Assembly: GCA_963826505.1 (NCBI GenBank)
Contig: CAWGXG010000008.1
Span: 1,426,001-1,490,000, forward strand
Length of the DNA: 64,000 nt
Direction: 5' to 3'
Source: CAWGXG01 sp963826505
GTDB lineage: Bacteria > Chloroflexota > Anaerolineae > Aggregatilineales > Aggregatilineaceae
A program made the translations under genes and the position numbers. Under the pieces are notes generated by a model. It was not told the origin of the DNA. It ran no database searches and was given only the letters and a program-made list of their open reading frames with translations. Numbering within the stretch: position 1 is the stretch's first letter; each line of letters opens with the position of its first letter. This document shows positions 34,638 to 43,794 of the stretch, in pieces.

Positions 34638-35798
34638 TCACGAAACAAGCTCAGTGGGGTATTGGCGAGGGTATGTGACGACGAACGTCGTCCCAGATCC
34701 GGGCATCGAAGTAAACATCACCGTGCCACGCAGATAACGTTCAGACAGCAGCTTGACGCTGTAAGTCCCCAGGCCACGCCCCTGCCCTTTGGTCGAAAAC
34801 GACCGCTGGAACATTTGAAGCTGGACTTCAGGCGGCATAACGGCACTGTTGTGCACTAGAAAGGACACGAAATCGCCATCGGCGACGCACGACACCGTGA
34901 CCGTTTCGCCGGGATCGCTGGCCTCTAGCGCGTTCTTGATCAGATTTTCAGCGACTCGTTCGAGTAGGTGGAAGTCGGTCTCGAACAACACGTCGTCCGA
35001 ATCCGGATCGATGACAATTGACCGGTTGTTCGCCGCTGGCATCACTGTGCAGTCGCGCACAAAACTAACCAGCATCTCCAGCGAAGATACTTGTCTCATC
35101 CGCACCGCCAAATCCCCGGACTCGGCGATGGACAGATCGCGCTGCGTTTTGAGCGTGTCGACCATCAACTCGACGGAATCAATCAGCATCGATCTCAGAT
35201 CTTCGATGTGGGCGTTCGCAACCGGCTCATCATTCAGCAAGTGAGCCGCGCCCATCACCACGCCCGCCAGATTTAGCACATCATGGAAGAACAAGCGCTC
35301 CAAGACCAAGCGCCGTTTCTCATGGCTGATGTCTTCGACGGCGAACAAAGAGAAATGCTCGCCGTTCGCCACTAGCGGCGATCCGGACACGCGCAGATCG
35401 AGCGCGGTGCCATCGGCCTGCGTCATCCGGCATTCGTCGATCGATTTGCTTCCTCTCAGGCTGCTGAGAATCGTCTTGACGGCTCCACACGTCCGGCAGA
35501 ACTCAGTCGTGCCGCAACCGGACTCATTTTCTCTAGCATGGACGCAGCCCAGTAATTCGCCGGGCCGCCGCCCGTTGGCAGCCGCCCGGTCTTCAAGACC
35601 AAGCGCGTCCATCAGTGCACGGTTGGCATAGACCACTTGGCGTTGTGCGTTCAGCACCACGAATATGATCGGCGTTGCGTCCAGGAACTCAGTGAGATGT
35701 GTGAGAGAGGCGAAATAGCGATACTGACGATCGACATCTTTAGAGACCGCGCGCTCTGGTGGCGCGAAGAAGGTAGTCATCGATGGCGAAAGCGACAT
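34638..35798 (-). CDS. PAS-domain sensor histidine kinase
   Basis: 386 residues. The PAS domain includes LDATPIIFVVLNAQRQVVYA and a Cys-rich stretch (GCVHARENESGCGT, then TEFCRTCGA) of the type reported in PAS domains of some sensor kinases. The phospho-acceptor region is LERLFFHDVLNLAGVV, with His in the DVLN-type H-box. The ATPase part has LIKNALEAS (N box) and GQGRGLGTYSVKLL (G2). No TM segments, so probably cytoplasmic. No response regulator is adjacent. ATG 35798 follows GAGGTCC at -16; the frame extends to a GTG at 35861. Confidence 0.85.
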   Translation of the reverse strand: MSLSPSMTTFFAPPERAVSKDVDRQYRYFASLTHLTEFLDATPIIFVVLNAQRQVVYANRALMDALGLEDRAAANGRRPGELLGCVHARENESGCGTTEFCRTCGAVKTILSSLRGSKSIDECRMTQADGTALDLRVSGSPLVANGEHFSLFAVEDISHEKRRLVLERLFFHDVLNLAGVVMGAAHLLNDEPVANAHIEDLRSMLIDSVELMVDTLKTQRDLSIAESGDLAVRMRQVSSLEMLVSFVRDCTVMPAANNRSIVIDPDSDDVLFETDFHLLERVAENLIKNALEASDPGETVTVSCVADGDFVSFLVHNSAVMPPEVQLQMFQRSFSTKGQGRGLGTYSVKLLSERYLRGTVMFTSMPGSGTTFVVTYPRQYPTELVS

Positions 35799-35998
35799 TG
35801 GATGTGGACCTCGTATACTCTGTAATGCCTCGTTTGATGGCAGTTTGGTCGACGTGTCCACCCACGGGCAGGCACAGTCAAACTGTCACGCATGTCCCCC
35901 CTGAAACACCCCATCTTACTTCCCCACAAGGACCAGATTAACACATGGCCAATGCACTAACAACTATTAGTGCTGTTTTTTTTACTAATCATGACAAA

Positions 35999-38810
35999 TT
36001 ACATATCGATCCAGGCTGCCGCCACGCGTGGCAGGTCGGCCATTAACCCGCGCCGCACGGTGCAACCGGGCAGGCTGTCCAGAAAGACCTGTCCGTAGCG
36101 CTTGGTAATCACACGGTTGTCGAACAGCACCACCACCCCGCGGTCGGTCTTGGTGCGGATCAGGCGGCCAAACCCTTGGCGGAAGCGCAGCACGGCATCG
36201 GGCACGGCGATATTGCATGAAACTGTTCTCGTACAGTTCCGAGCGCGCTGCGAAGATCGGATCGGTCGGCACGGAGAACGGCAGGCGCACGATCGCGACG
36301 ACGCTCAAATCTTCGCCGGGAATGTCCACGCCTTCCCAAAACGAGCGCGTGCCCAGCAGCACAGCACGCTCCGTCTTGACGAAGCCTTCGACCAACGCCT
36401 GGCGGCTGGTGCCATCACTTTGATCGAACACCGTGATATTGCCCAGCGCCAGACGCGGCGCGATAGCCTGCGCCGTCTGGCGAAGCTGCGCGTAGGACGT
36501 GAACAACCCCAACAGCCGCCCATTCGTCGCCGCGGCTAGCTCGATCAGCCCGCGTTCGACGGCGCGCTGGTACTCGTCGCGGCGGCTGGGATCGGGCATA
36601 TCGGTGGGGATGTAGACGAGCGTGCTGCTTTCGTAATCGAACGGCGAACCCACCACCGCTTCCGCTACGTGATCGGCGCCCAAACGGTCGCGCACATAGT
36701 CGAATGCGCCGCCCGTACGCAGCGTAGCGCTGGTCAGCACCACCATGTTTTTCACGTCCCAAAGATGCTCCTGGAGCAGCGGACCGACGTGCAGCGGCGC
36801 GGCGTGAATCGAAAGCCGGGTGCCATCCTGATCCACCTGCGCCCAGTAGATCATGTTCTCAATGCGGGTTGGTGGCGAATGCCCCCAACTGCTGGTGGAC
36901 CTGTTCCAGATGGCGCGCCGCCGCCGATACACTGGACAGCAAATCGTCGTAGTTGATGACGTCGAACTGATCCAGCCCGCTCAACCCGCGCGCTAACCGG
37001 CTCATGGCGTTGGAAATCGCCAGCGTGAACTGGCTCAGCACATCCCACGCTTCTTCCATCGTGCTCCAGTTGGACGTCTGTCGAAGCTGAGACGTGATGC
37101 GAATCTGGTTGGAATATTCCCCGGCGCGCAGCAAGCCCTGTCCGTCCAGGAAGCGGTACAGCGTGTCGAAATAACGCTCGACGTGGTGACCCATCGCCTT
37201 CAGCGATTCGCTGATGATCCTGACGTATTCCTCGACCTGCGTGAAATACCGCCCGGCACGCTGCCGCGCGTGCTGCGGATCACGTCGCCGAGCATGCCGC
37301 GCCGCATATCGCCCAGGTCATCCAAACGACGCTCCAATAGCGATTGGCTGATCTGGAACGACAGGCCGTTCGTCGTCGCGTCTTCGAGATGGTGCGCCTC
37401 GTCGATAATCACATAGCGATAATCGGGCAGCACGCGGCTGCCGATCTGCACATCAGCCAGCAGCAGCGCGTGATTGACGACGATCACGTGCGCCGCCTCG
37501 GCGGCGCGCCGCGCTTTGTAGAACGGGCACGCCCCGTGCATCTGGTCGTTGCAGCGTTCCAGCGTGCAGCCTTCGTCCTCCGCGCTCAGGCGCGCCCAGA
37601 TCGCGTTTTCCTCAAATCCGCGCAGCGAGATTTCGCCCTTGTCGCCGCTCTCTGAATCCAGCAGCCAGACCAGGATTTTCGCCAGCACGCGCAGCTCCGC
37701 CACCGAGGTCGGGCTGCGGCGGCGCAGCGTCGCCAGACGGCGCGGGCACAGGTAATTGCTGCGCCCTTTGACCAGCGCCGCGCGGAACGGCACGCCCAAC
37801 ATGTCGCGCAGCAGCGGCAAATCCTTGAGGATCAGTTGATCCTGCAAGTTGATCGTCGCCGTGCTGATCACTACCCGCTCGTTGTTAGTGATGGCCCACT
37901 CCACGGCGGGAATCAGGTAGGCCATGCTTTTGCCGACGCCGGTCGGCGCTTCGATCATCAGGTGTTCGTCTTCGTTGAAGGCGCGCGCCACAGTCCGCAG
38001 CATTTCGACCTGTTCGGGCCGGTGCTCGTAGCCGGCGAAGGCCCGCGCCATTGGGCCGCCGTCTTCGATCGACGCGGCCAACGCTTCCACGTCCAATTCG
38101 CGGCGTTCGGCGTTGGGTCGCAGCGGCTGCCACGCCGCCGTATCGGGCCGGAAGAGGTCGATCGGCTCCGTCCCCGACGAGGCCCGCTCCGGACCGTCGC
38201 CGGTGAGAGCGGTGCGGCTGCGTTCCTGCAATGCCGCCTCGAAAACCGTTCGGGCGTTCCAATCCAGGTCGCGCGCCGCCTCGACGATCTCGCGCAGCGT
38301 GCCCAACGGCAAATTGAGCACGCGCTGCCACAACTACCCAGTACATCATGCCGGTCGCGGCGGCGTCATCCAGCGCGCGGTGCGCATTCTCCAGACACGA
38401 GCCCGAGCTGGCTCGTCAGGCTGGTCAGGTTATAACGCGGCGCGGTGGGCAGCAAGATCGACGCGAGGTCGTAGGTATCGATCGCCGAGGTTCGACTGGC
38501 CAATGGCGTGCCGCGCCAGGAATGCCAGGTCAAACTCGACGTTGTGCCCGACGATAACCGCGTCTCCGACGAAATTGCGCAGTGCCTGCCGCACCTGGAA
38601 AAACTCCGGTTGGCCGATTAGATCCTCGGTGCGGATGCCCGTGATCGCGCTCACCCGGTCGGGCACGCTGCGGCCCGGATTGACCAGGGTGCCGTAGGTC
38701 TCGACCACCACGCCATCTTCAAAGCGCGCGGCGCCGATCTCGATGATGTCGTCTTCTTCTGGGTTCAGACCGGTCGTTTCCAGGTCGAGGGCGACGTAGA
38801 CACCGCGCAT
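35999..38810 (-). CDS. dinG: DnaQ-like exonuclease fused to DinG-type helicase, frame broken
   Basis: Reads as one about 937-residue protein. An N-terminal DEDD exonuclease (VALDLETTGLNPEEDDIIEI, GHNVEFDLAFLARH and HRALDDAAAT) is followed by a superfamily 2 DinG/XPD-like helicase: Walker A IEAPTGVGKSMAYLI, DEAH-type box VIIDEAHHLED, and an Fe-S Cys set (NYLCPRR, GCTLERC, HGACPFYK). Motifs V-VI read TRSFWEGVDIPGED and FRQGFGRLIRTKTD. Such fusions are common in Firmicutes and Chloroflexi and act on DNA/RNA duplexes. Reading needs frame changes near 38490, 38385, 38330, 37260, 36890 and 36215, mostly one extra base each. Start ATG 38810; stop TAA at 35999. Confidence 0.85.
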
Positions 38811-38934
38811 AATGCACTCCGTTTCTATGCTGGCCGCTTGCTATCATCCAAGTACGGCCCCGTCAAACACAGTCCGAACGCAAGCCCACCAAGTATACCC
38901 TACTCCGCCTCCTCCGTCGCCCCTGAACGTGTCT

Positions 38935-38965
38935 CCGACACTATCCACGCATTACGGGCTATAAT
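38935..38965 (+). promoter_or_regulatory. Promoter candidate before the 65-residue gene
   Basis: CCGACA (38935-38940), 19 bases, then TATAAT (38960-38965), 26 bases before ATG 38991. GGAGG lies at 38976-38980. Confidence 0.5.
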
Positions 38966-38990
38966 ACAGGTTAGAGGAGGGTGCCATCCT

Positions 38991-39188
38991 ATGAATCTGG
39001 ATGAAATCTGGCAAAAAGTCACGACCATACGCGACGACCAGGAACACATCGTCGCGGTCCAGCTTCCGATCGATGTGTGGCGTGAATTGCTGGACCACAT
39101 TCAGCAGATGGAACAACGCGAGGATGCCCGCCAACGACTCGCCCGCCTGCGTCACCAACCCGACTCCACGCGCCCGGAATCGACTTGA
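38991..39188 (+). CDS. Small 65-residue protein, unrecognised
   Basis: Helical, charged small protein (VAVQLPIDVWRELLDHIQQM followed by REDARQRLARL). ATG 38991 has GAGGAGG ten bases upstream and a TATAAT beyond it, so expression looks real. A weak similarity to a short antitoxin DNA-binding or dimerisation unit can be argued from length and helix pattern, but no toxin follows: the next gene is a lipoprotein starting 27 bases later. Function unknown. Confidence 0.5.
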   Translation: MNLDEIWQKVTTIRDDQEHIVAVQLPIDVWRELLDHIQQMEQREDARQRLARLRHQPDSTRPEST

Positions 39189-39214
39189 AACTACGCCTAC
39201 CCGGAGTAATCACG

Positions 39215-39868
39215 ATGTCAGTATCTCGCCGGTCTGTGATCGCCGTGTTATCCGCCCTCCTGCTGGCCGCTTGTGGCGGGAGTACGTCACACGCTACGCC
39301 CCCACCCCCGCCGACGCCTGTTCCTCCCACTACGTCTTATGTCGAACCGGCCGCGGGGCCGTGGAGTCTGTATTACGAGATCACGCTGAGCGGCAGCCCT
39401 GAAATTGAACAGGTGAAGTATGCGGGCGGCGTCACGCTCGACGTAACCACAGAGGGGACCGTCAGCGGTAGCGGTTATTTCTCCCCGCAGGCCACCGAAA
39501 CTGGCTGTGACGCGCAAGTGCTCGACACCGAAGCGATCGGCTTCACCGTCAACGGAACCACATTCCCCGACGAGGGCGGAGTTGGCATTGCCATCGATCT
39601 GGTCCCCGATGCGCCCGATCGCCCGGAGAATTACCGTCTGGTATGCGGACCAACCTTCGTCACGCACGACGTCAGCGTGCCCCTGTTGTGGCCAGCATTG
39701 TCGGCAGTGCAAGAACGCACGCTGGACAATGCGTCCGGTACCGGACTGACGTGGCGCTTTCTGCTGCAGTCGGGAGTAAGCTACCACATCGACGCCGACC
39801 TCAATGCGGAAAGCGGCAGTACGCTCGCCGGTTCACTCAGCGTGGATTTCACTCTGACGCGCAACTAA
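39215..39868 (+). CDS. Lipoprotein of unknown function
   Basis: 217 residues. Signal peptide ending in lipobox LLAAC (residues about 14-18), then a Pro/Thr stretch and a beta-rich domain (WSLYYEITLSGS, VDFTLTRN at the end). Two Cys in the mature domain (ETGCDAQV and RLVCGPTF) could pair. No enzyme motif. ATG 39215 is preferred over the TTG at 39185 because GGAG lies eight bases before it and the signal peptide begins there. Likely co-transcribed with the preceding small gene. Confidence 0.7.
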   Translation: MSVSRRSVIAVLSALLLAACGGSTSHATPPPPPTPVPPTTSYVEPAAGPWSLYYEITLSGSPEIEQVKYAGGVTLDVTTEGTVSGSGYFSPQATETGCDAQVLDTEAIGFTVNGTTFPDEGGVGIAIDLVPDAPDRPENYRLVCGPTFVTHDVSVPLLWPALSAVQERTLDNASGTGLTWRFLLQSGVSYHIDADLNAESGSTLAGSLSVDFTLTRN

Positions 39869-39941
39869 CGCCGGATGGGCCCCTTGAAACACCCCAGGGC
39901 AGAACGCACCGCGCCCTGCCCCAGGTCAATTATTGATGATT

Positions 39942-39984
39942 ACACCGCGCGGCAGACGACTAACGCCTCCGCGCGGTGTTTTTG
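39942..39984 (+). terminator. Terminator between lipoprotein and binding protein genes
   Basis: ACACCGCGCGG (39942-39952) pairs with CCGCGCGGTGT (39969-39979), followed by TTTTTG. It serves the plus-strand lipoprotein gene and, being symmetric, could also end the convergent minus-strand transcript. Confidence 0.7.
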
Positions 39985-39992
39985 CTGACTAA

Positions 39993-42050
39993 CTAGCTGC
40001 CGCTCGAAGTGGCGGTCGGTTCCGCCGTAGGCTCTGTTGTCGGCTCGACGGTGGGCTCAACGGTCGCTTCGGCTGTGGGTTCCACCGTTGGTTCTACCGT
40101 CGGCTCGACAGTGGCTTCGGGCGTTGCCTCAGGGGCGGCCGTCGCTTCGGGTGTCGGCTCGACGGTCGCGGGCTGCTGCGCAGCGTATGCAGCCAGCATC
40201 TGGTAGACCTCTTCGCGCTGAGTCTTGCGCATGGCTTCCACGTCCAGACCCGCGTAGCCCGTACCCGCGAACCGGTCGAGCGACGCATCACTGAACAGAT
40301 TCCACAGGTAAGCGCGCACAAGATCGTTATCGAACCTGGCGCGGCTCACGACGACGCGCGCGTGGAAGGCCAGCGGATACGTTCCATCCATGATCGTGTC
40401 AAGGCTGGGCGCGACACATCCTGTGCCGCTGTCGACCTCGAGTAGATTCACATCGGCCGTGCTGTTTTGGAGATCCGACCACCACAGGTAAGTGAAGCCA
40501 TTATCGGTGTTGGCGACGCCCTGCGCGCGGTAAAGCGCGTCCGAGCTTTCGACCATGTCGCCGCGCACCGGGAAATTGATATCCTTGATCAGCGTATCGA
40601 CCAGGTAATCCGTCTCGCCGGACTTGTATGGCGGCACGACCAACAGCAGGTCGCGGTCCGGCCAGTCGGCGTTCAGCCCTGACCAGTTGGTAACAGCAGG
40701 CGTTTCGTCAGTTCCGGCGCGCAGCATGTTTTCCAACAGCGTCTGGTCAACACAGGTCACCCAGTCCGCCGACGCAGGCACGGCCATGACCAGTGCCTCG
40801 TAGCCCAGATCGACGACGTAGGGATCAACCCCGTTCTCATCGCAGGCCATCTGCTGCTGGTCAGTGGGCTGGGAAGTCGTAGCGATCACATCGGCGTCAC
40901 CCGCGCAGAAAGCATCCCATCCAGCGCTGTTCCCGGCGGCATTGAAATTCGCCTGGGCATTGGAATAGATTCCCTGGAAGTCGCCGCGGATCCCCTGCAT
41001 CAACGTGTAAAACATCGTCGTGCCGGTCACCGTGACGGTGCCTTCGGCAGTCGTCGCGATTGCCACCGGCGAAATCGGGCGCGAGAAGGTGCGGCCCAGC
41101 GTGCCGTCAGTTACGGCGCTAGCGCCCGCGCTGTAGGTGGTGTCAGCGGCCAGCGTATAGCCCTGATCCAGTCCTACAGTCTTGACCCCGGCGGCGTCAT
41201 CAAGAGCGAACTGCATAAACGCCTGTACTTCGGGACGCTGCGCGCTGTCCGCGTTGACGTACAGGTAATCCGTCCGCGCGAAGGGATAGGTGCGCGCAGC
41301 GAGGCTGTCCACACCGGGAGCGACGCAATCGCCGCCTTCTTCGGACACCGACAGCGGCACGACATCACCAGCCGGGTCCGCTGAGGCGAGATCGGCCAGC
41401 GACATGAAGGCTGCCGCGTTGGAACCGTCCTCGGCTACTTTGGCGAGCGTGTCCGCAGCGTTCAGCGTGGTAATGTCCGCGCGCAGATCGCCCGCAGGCA
41501 TCAAATTCTTGAACAGCAAATAAGCCGAGCTGAGATCGTCCGGACCATAGAACGCGATATCGGCGTCCAGTGCCGAATCGCCCAACGCAGTCCAGTTGAC
41601 CTGATCCGGCGCGCCAAGCTGCCACGCTTGCTCGACCGCGGCGCGATCGACGCAGGTCAGTGCGGCCTGGGGTGTCGCCAACAGCGCAACCGCCTCGTAA
41701 GCCAGCACCGTCTCGACGAAGTTCTGACCGGCATCTTCGCAGGCTTTGATCTCCGCGTCCGTGATCGCCTCGGTCGACATCACGACATCGACCGAACCGC
41801 TGCACAGATCCGCAAACCCGCCACGCAGACCGCCGCGCGGATCAATCTCAACCGTCGCGTCCGGCGTGGACGCCGTGTACGCATCTCGCACCGCACCCAC
41901 CAGGGCTTCAAGCTCCGGCGTGCCCTCGATCACGACTTTCGCCGTGCTGCTCTCCTGAGCATATCCGGCAGGGACCGCCAGCGGAACTAGCATCAGTGTT
42001 ACCAGGGTGACCAGCAAAACTGGCCGCAATAAGCGCCATACATACGGCAT
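39993..42050 (-). CDS. PstS-like tandem substrate-binding protein with repetitive tail
   Basis: 685 residues from ATG 42050, which has GGAGGAG twelve bases upstream. Signal peptide (LLRPVLLVTLVTLMLVPLAV) then two PBP-type units: the first includes ELEALVGAVRDAYTASTPDA and SVDVVMSTEAITDAEIKACE, the second GTTMFYTLMQGIRGDFQGIY and DADVIATTSQPTDQQQMACD. The pattern S/T-x-x-x-x near the start and the Cys-rich ends resemble phosphate-binding PstS/PBP-like domains. A C-terminal tail of about 65 residues is a VEPT/PEAT repeat. No pst transport genes lie beside it. Ligand not certain. Confidence 0.75.
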   Translation of the reverse strand: MPYVWRLLRPVLLVTLVTLMLVPLAVPAGYAQESSTAKVVIEGTPELEALVGAVRDAYTASTPDATVEIDPRGGLRGGFADLCSGSVDVVMSTEAITDAEIKACEDAGQNFVETVLAYEAVALLATPQAALTCVDRAAVEQAWQLGAPDQVNWTALGDSALDADIAFYGPDDLSSAYLLFKNLMPAGDLRADITTLNAADTLAKVAEDGSNAAAFMSLADLASADPAGDVVPLSVSEEGGDCVAPGVDSLAARTYPFARTDYLYVNADSAQRPEVQAFMQFALDDAAGVKTVGLDQGYTLAADTTYSAGASAVTDGTLGRTFSRPISPVAIATTAEGTVTVTGTTMFYTLMQGIRGDFQGIYSNAQANFNAAGNSAGWDAFCAGDADVIATTSQPTDQQQMACDENGVDPYVVDLGYEALVMAVPASADWVTCVDQTLLENMLRAGTDETPAVTNWSGLNADWPDRDLLLVVPPYKSGETDYLVDTLIKDINFPVRGDMVESSDALYRAQGVANTDNGFTYLWWSDLQNSTADVNLLEVDSGTGCVAPSLDTIMDGTYPLAFHARVVVSRARFDNDLVRAYLWNLFSDASLDRFAGTGYAGLDVEAMRKTQREEVYQMLAAYAAQQPATVEPTPEATAAPEATPEATVEPTVEPTVEPTAEATVEPTVEPTTEPTAEPTATSSGS
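40000..40180 (-). repeat. Coding tandem repeat (VEPT/PEAT) at the C terminus of the binding protein
   Basis: About twenty short Thr-Pro-Glu/Val units make the last part of the protein, apparently a flexible spacer. The DNA shows repeated GGCTCGACGGTGGGTTC-like units. Not a CRISPR array: no constant-length spacers. Confidence 0.8.
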
Positions 42051-42267
42051 AGGGAAATCTCCTCCAAATCTTGTTGCAGGCAAACCCGGCGCCCCATGCG
42101 CCTGGGTGAGGTGCGACGGCATTCACGCCAACAACCAGCGGCGGACGTCACTCAGGGGGATCGCGTCCTGCCCGCCGATCGATGAACACTCGACTACACT
42201 AAGGCGAAATTTTACACGCTCGCGGCAATATGTCCAGAATGAGTACCGCAGACCCGCCCGCACAGCC

Positions 42268-42276
42268 TGCTATAAT
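42268..42276 (+). promoter_or_regulatory. Extended -10 of the C39-like peptidase gene
   Basis: TGCTATAAT (42268-42276), 49 bases before ATG 42325; no convincing -35. The TGn makes an extended -10. Confidence 0.45.
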
Positions 42277-42324
42277 CAGATGGAATCGCGTCACTGGCAT
42301 CGCCAACAGGAGTCCCAAGCGCCC

Positions 42325-43023
42325 ATGCCCACCGCCTTTTTCGGTCGCCACCCGGTCAGCCCTCGCGTGATCCACCTGCTGATTCTGATCGCCGTGGTGA
42401 GTGGCAGTCTGACGCCAGGTCGCGCCCTGGCCGGTCCTGTCCACCCGGAGGTGCTGCGCCTGATTGGCCAGCCGGACAGCCTGAGCGCCTATTGGCACGA
42501 TCAGCGCTGGAATCCGGAGGACAGCTATGCCTGCGCATTGTATGCCCAAGCCTCGGTGATGGAGGCGTTGGGTTATTCCTTCGCGGATGCGCTGGAAGAC
42601 GCACGCGCCCTCGGTCTGCGCGACCACTGGTACGATCCGAACCAGGGAACGATCGGGCTTGGGCAACCGCTCCGCGTATGGGGCATCCCATTCGAAGTCT
42701 ACGGCAGCCCGATCCGATCGCCGATTGCGCCGCAGCGCGCTATGGCCCGGCTGGAATTGGAACTGCTGGCCGGGCACTACCCTATCGTCAACGTGGACGC
42801 GTGGCAGCTCAGCGCCTATCGCGGCTCCGCCGTGCGCTGGCACACCCTGTGGATTACGGGCATTCGCCTGGACGCGGCGGGCCGCCCTACCGCCGTGATC
42901 GCCAATGACAGTCTGCGCGGTGCGGCGGTCGAATACGCGCCGGGCGAGTTTCTGGCCGCGTGGGGCAGCGATGCCTTCAATTTCTATGCGATCTTCGTAC
43001 ACACACCGGATGAGTCGCCATGA
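42325..43023 (+). CDS. Secreted C39-like cysteine peptidase-like protein
   Basis: 232 residues with an N-terminal signal (VIHLLILIAVVSGSLTPGRA). Catalytic-type Cys in YACALYAQASVMEALG near residue 71, His in RWHTLWITGI near 174 and Asn/Asp in VIANDSLRGA, the order of C39-like papain-fold proteins. AGGAG lies before ATG 42325 with a long spacing. It overlaps the methyltransferase gene by four bases (ATGA), so the two are coupled. Substrate unknown; perhaps a cell-envelope peptidase. Confidence 0.65.
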   Translation: MPTAFFGRHPVSPRVIHLLILIAVVSGSLTPGRALAGPVHPEVLRLIGQPDSLSAYWHDQRWNPEDSYACALYAQASVMEALGYSFADALEDARALGLRDHWYDPNQGTIGLGQPLRVWGIPFEVYGSPIRSPIAPQRAMARLELELLAGHYPIVNVDAWQLSAYRGSAVRWHTLWITGIRLDAAGRPTAVIANDSLRGAAVEYAPGEFLAAWGSDAFNFYAIFVHTPDESP

Positions 43024-43733
43024 TACCGTCTGAATCACCCACCACAGCGCCGACGCCCGCCTCGCCAACCCTCCCACCCATTATGCGGGAAGCATGGTGG
43101 CGGCTGGTTCGCTTCGGATTCCGCCTGTTGTACAACGAGTTGGCGTTCACCTACGACGCGGTAAGTTGGGCCGTGAGCCGCGGCCAATGGCACGACTGGC
43201 AGCGTACGGCGCTGGGCCAGCTCGATCTGCCGCCGGGCGCGCAGATGTTAGAGCTCGCGCACGGGACCGGCACCTTCACGCGCGATTTACGCGCGGCGGG
43301 CTATCGCGCCGTGTCGCTTGACCTCAGCCGCGCGATGGGACGGCTCGCGCGCCGCAAGCTGCACCGCTGGGGGTATCACGCCCCGCTGATCCGCGCCCGC
43401 GCCCAGGCGCTGCCTTTCGCCTCCGAACAGTTCCGCGCCGTGGTGAGTACCTTCCCCACCGATTTCATCGTCGATCCGGCCACACTATCGGAAATTTACC
43501 GCGTCCTGATGCCGGGCGGGCGGCTGGTCGTAGTCTTTGGCGGACTGCTCACCGGTGGGGATGCCGCCGACCACGCGCTTGAATGGGCTTACCGGGTGAC
43601 CGGGCAGCGCGGCCCCTGGCCGGTCGCGCTGGAGCCACGTTTCGCCGCTGCCGGATTCCGCGCCCGGATCGTCACGGAGACGCTACCCCACAGCACCGCC
43701 CTCCTGCTCGTAGCGGATAGACCCCTGACATGA
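43020..43733 (+). CDS. Class I SAM-dependent methyltransferase
   Basis: 237 residues. SAM motif I MLELAHGTGTFTRDL (near residue 80), then RAVSLDLSRAMGRLA (motif II acidic end) and VVSTFPTDFIVD in the motif III position, followed by MPGGRLVVVFGG. Rossmann-like class I MTase of the UbiE/COQ5 type. Starts within the stop of the preceding gene (ATGA). Substrate not assignable. Confidence 0.8.
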   Translation: MIPSESPTTAPTPASPTLPPIMREAWWRLVRFGFRLLYNELAFTYDAVSWAVSRGQWHDWQRTALGQLDLPPGAQMLELAHGTGTFTRDLRAAGYRAVSLDLSRAMGRLARRKLHRWGYHAPLIRARAQALPFASEQFRAVVSTFPTDFIVDPATLSEIYRVLMPGGRLVVVFGGLLTGGDAADHALEWAYRVTGQRGPWPVALEPRFAAAGFRARIVTETLPHSTALLLVADRPLT

Positions 43734-43764
43734 AAAAACGGGGCGGCCTGTCAGGCTGCCCCGT
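43732..43764 (-). terminator. Terminator of the yqhQ gene (minus strand)
   Basis: ACGGGGCGGCCTG (43738-43750) pairs with CAGGCTGCCCCGT (43752-43764) with one G-T pair. On the minus strand it is followed by TTTTTT (43737-43732). It lies between the convergent methyltransferase and YqhQ genes. Confidence 0.7.
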
Positions 43765-43794
43765 CATGTGTCAAGCATACGTTGGATTCCGTCT

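Noticed and set aside
38991..39868. Toxin-antitoxin pair
   Set aside because: The small helical protein is followed by a lipoprotein, not a toxin; nothing supports toxin function.
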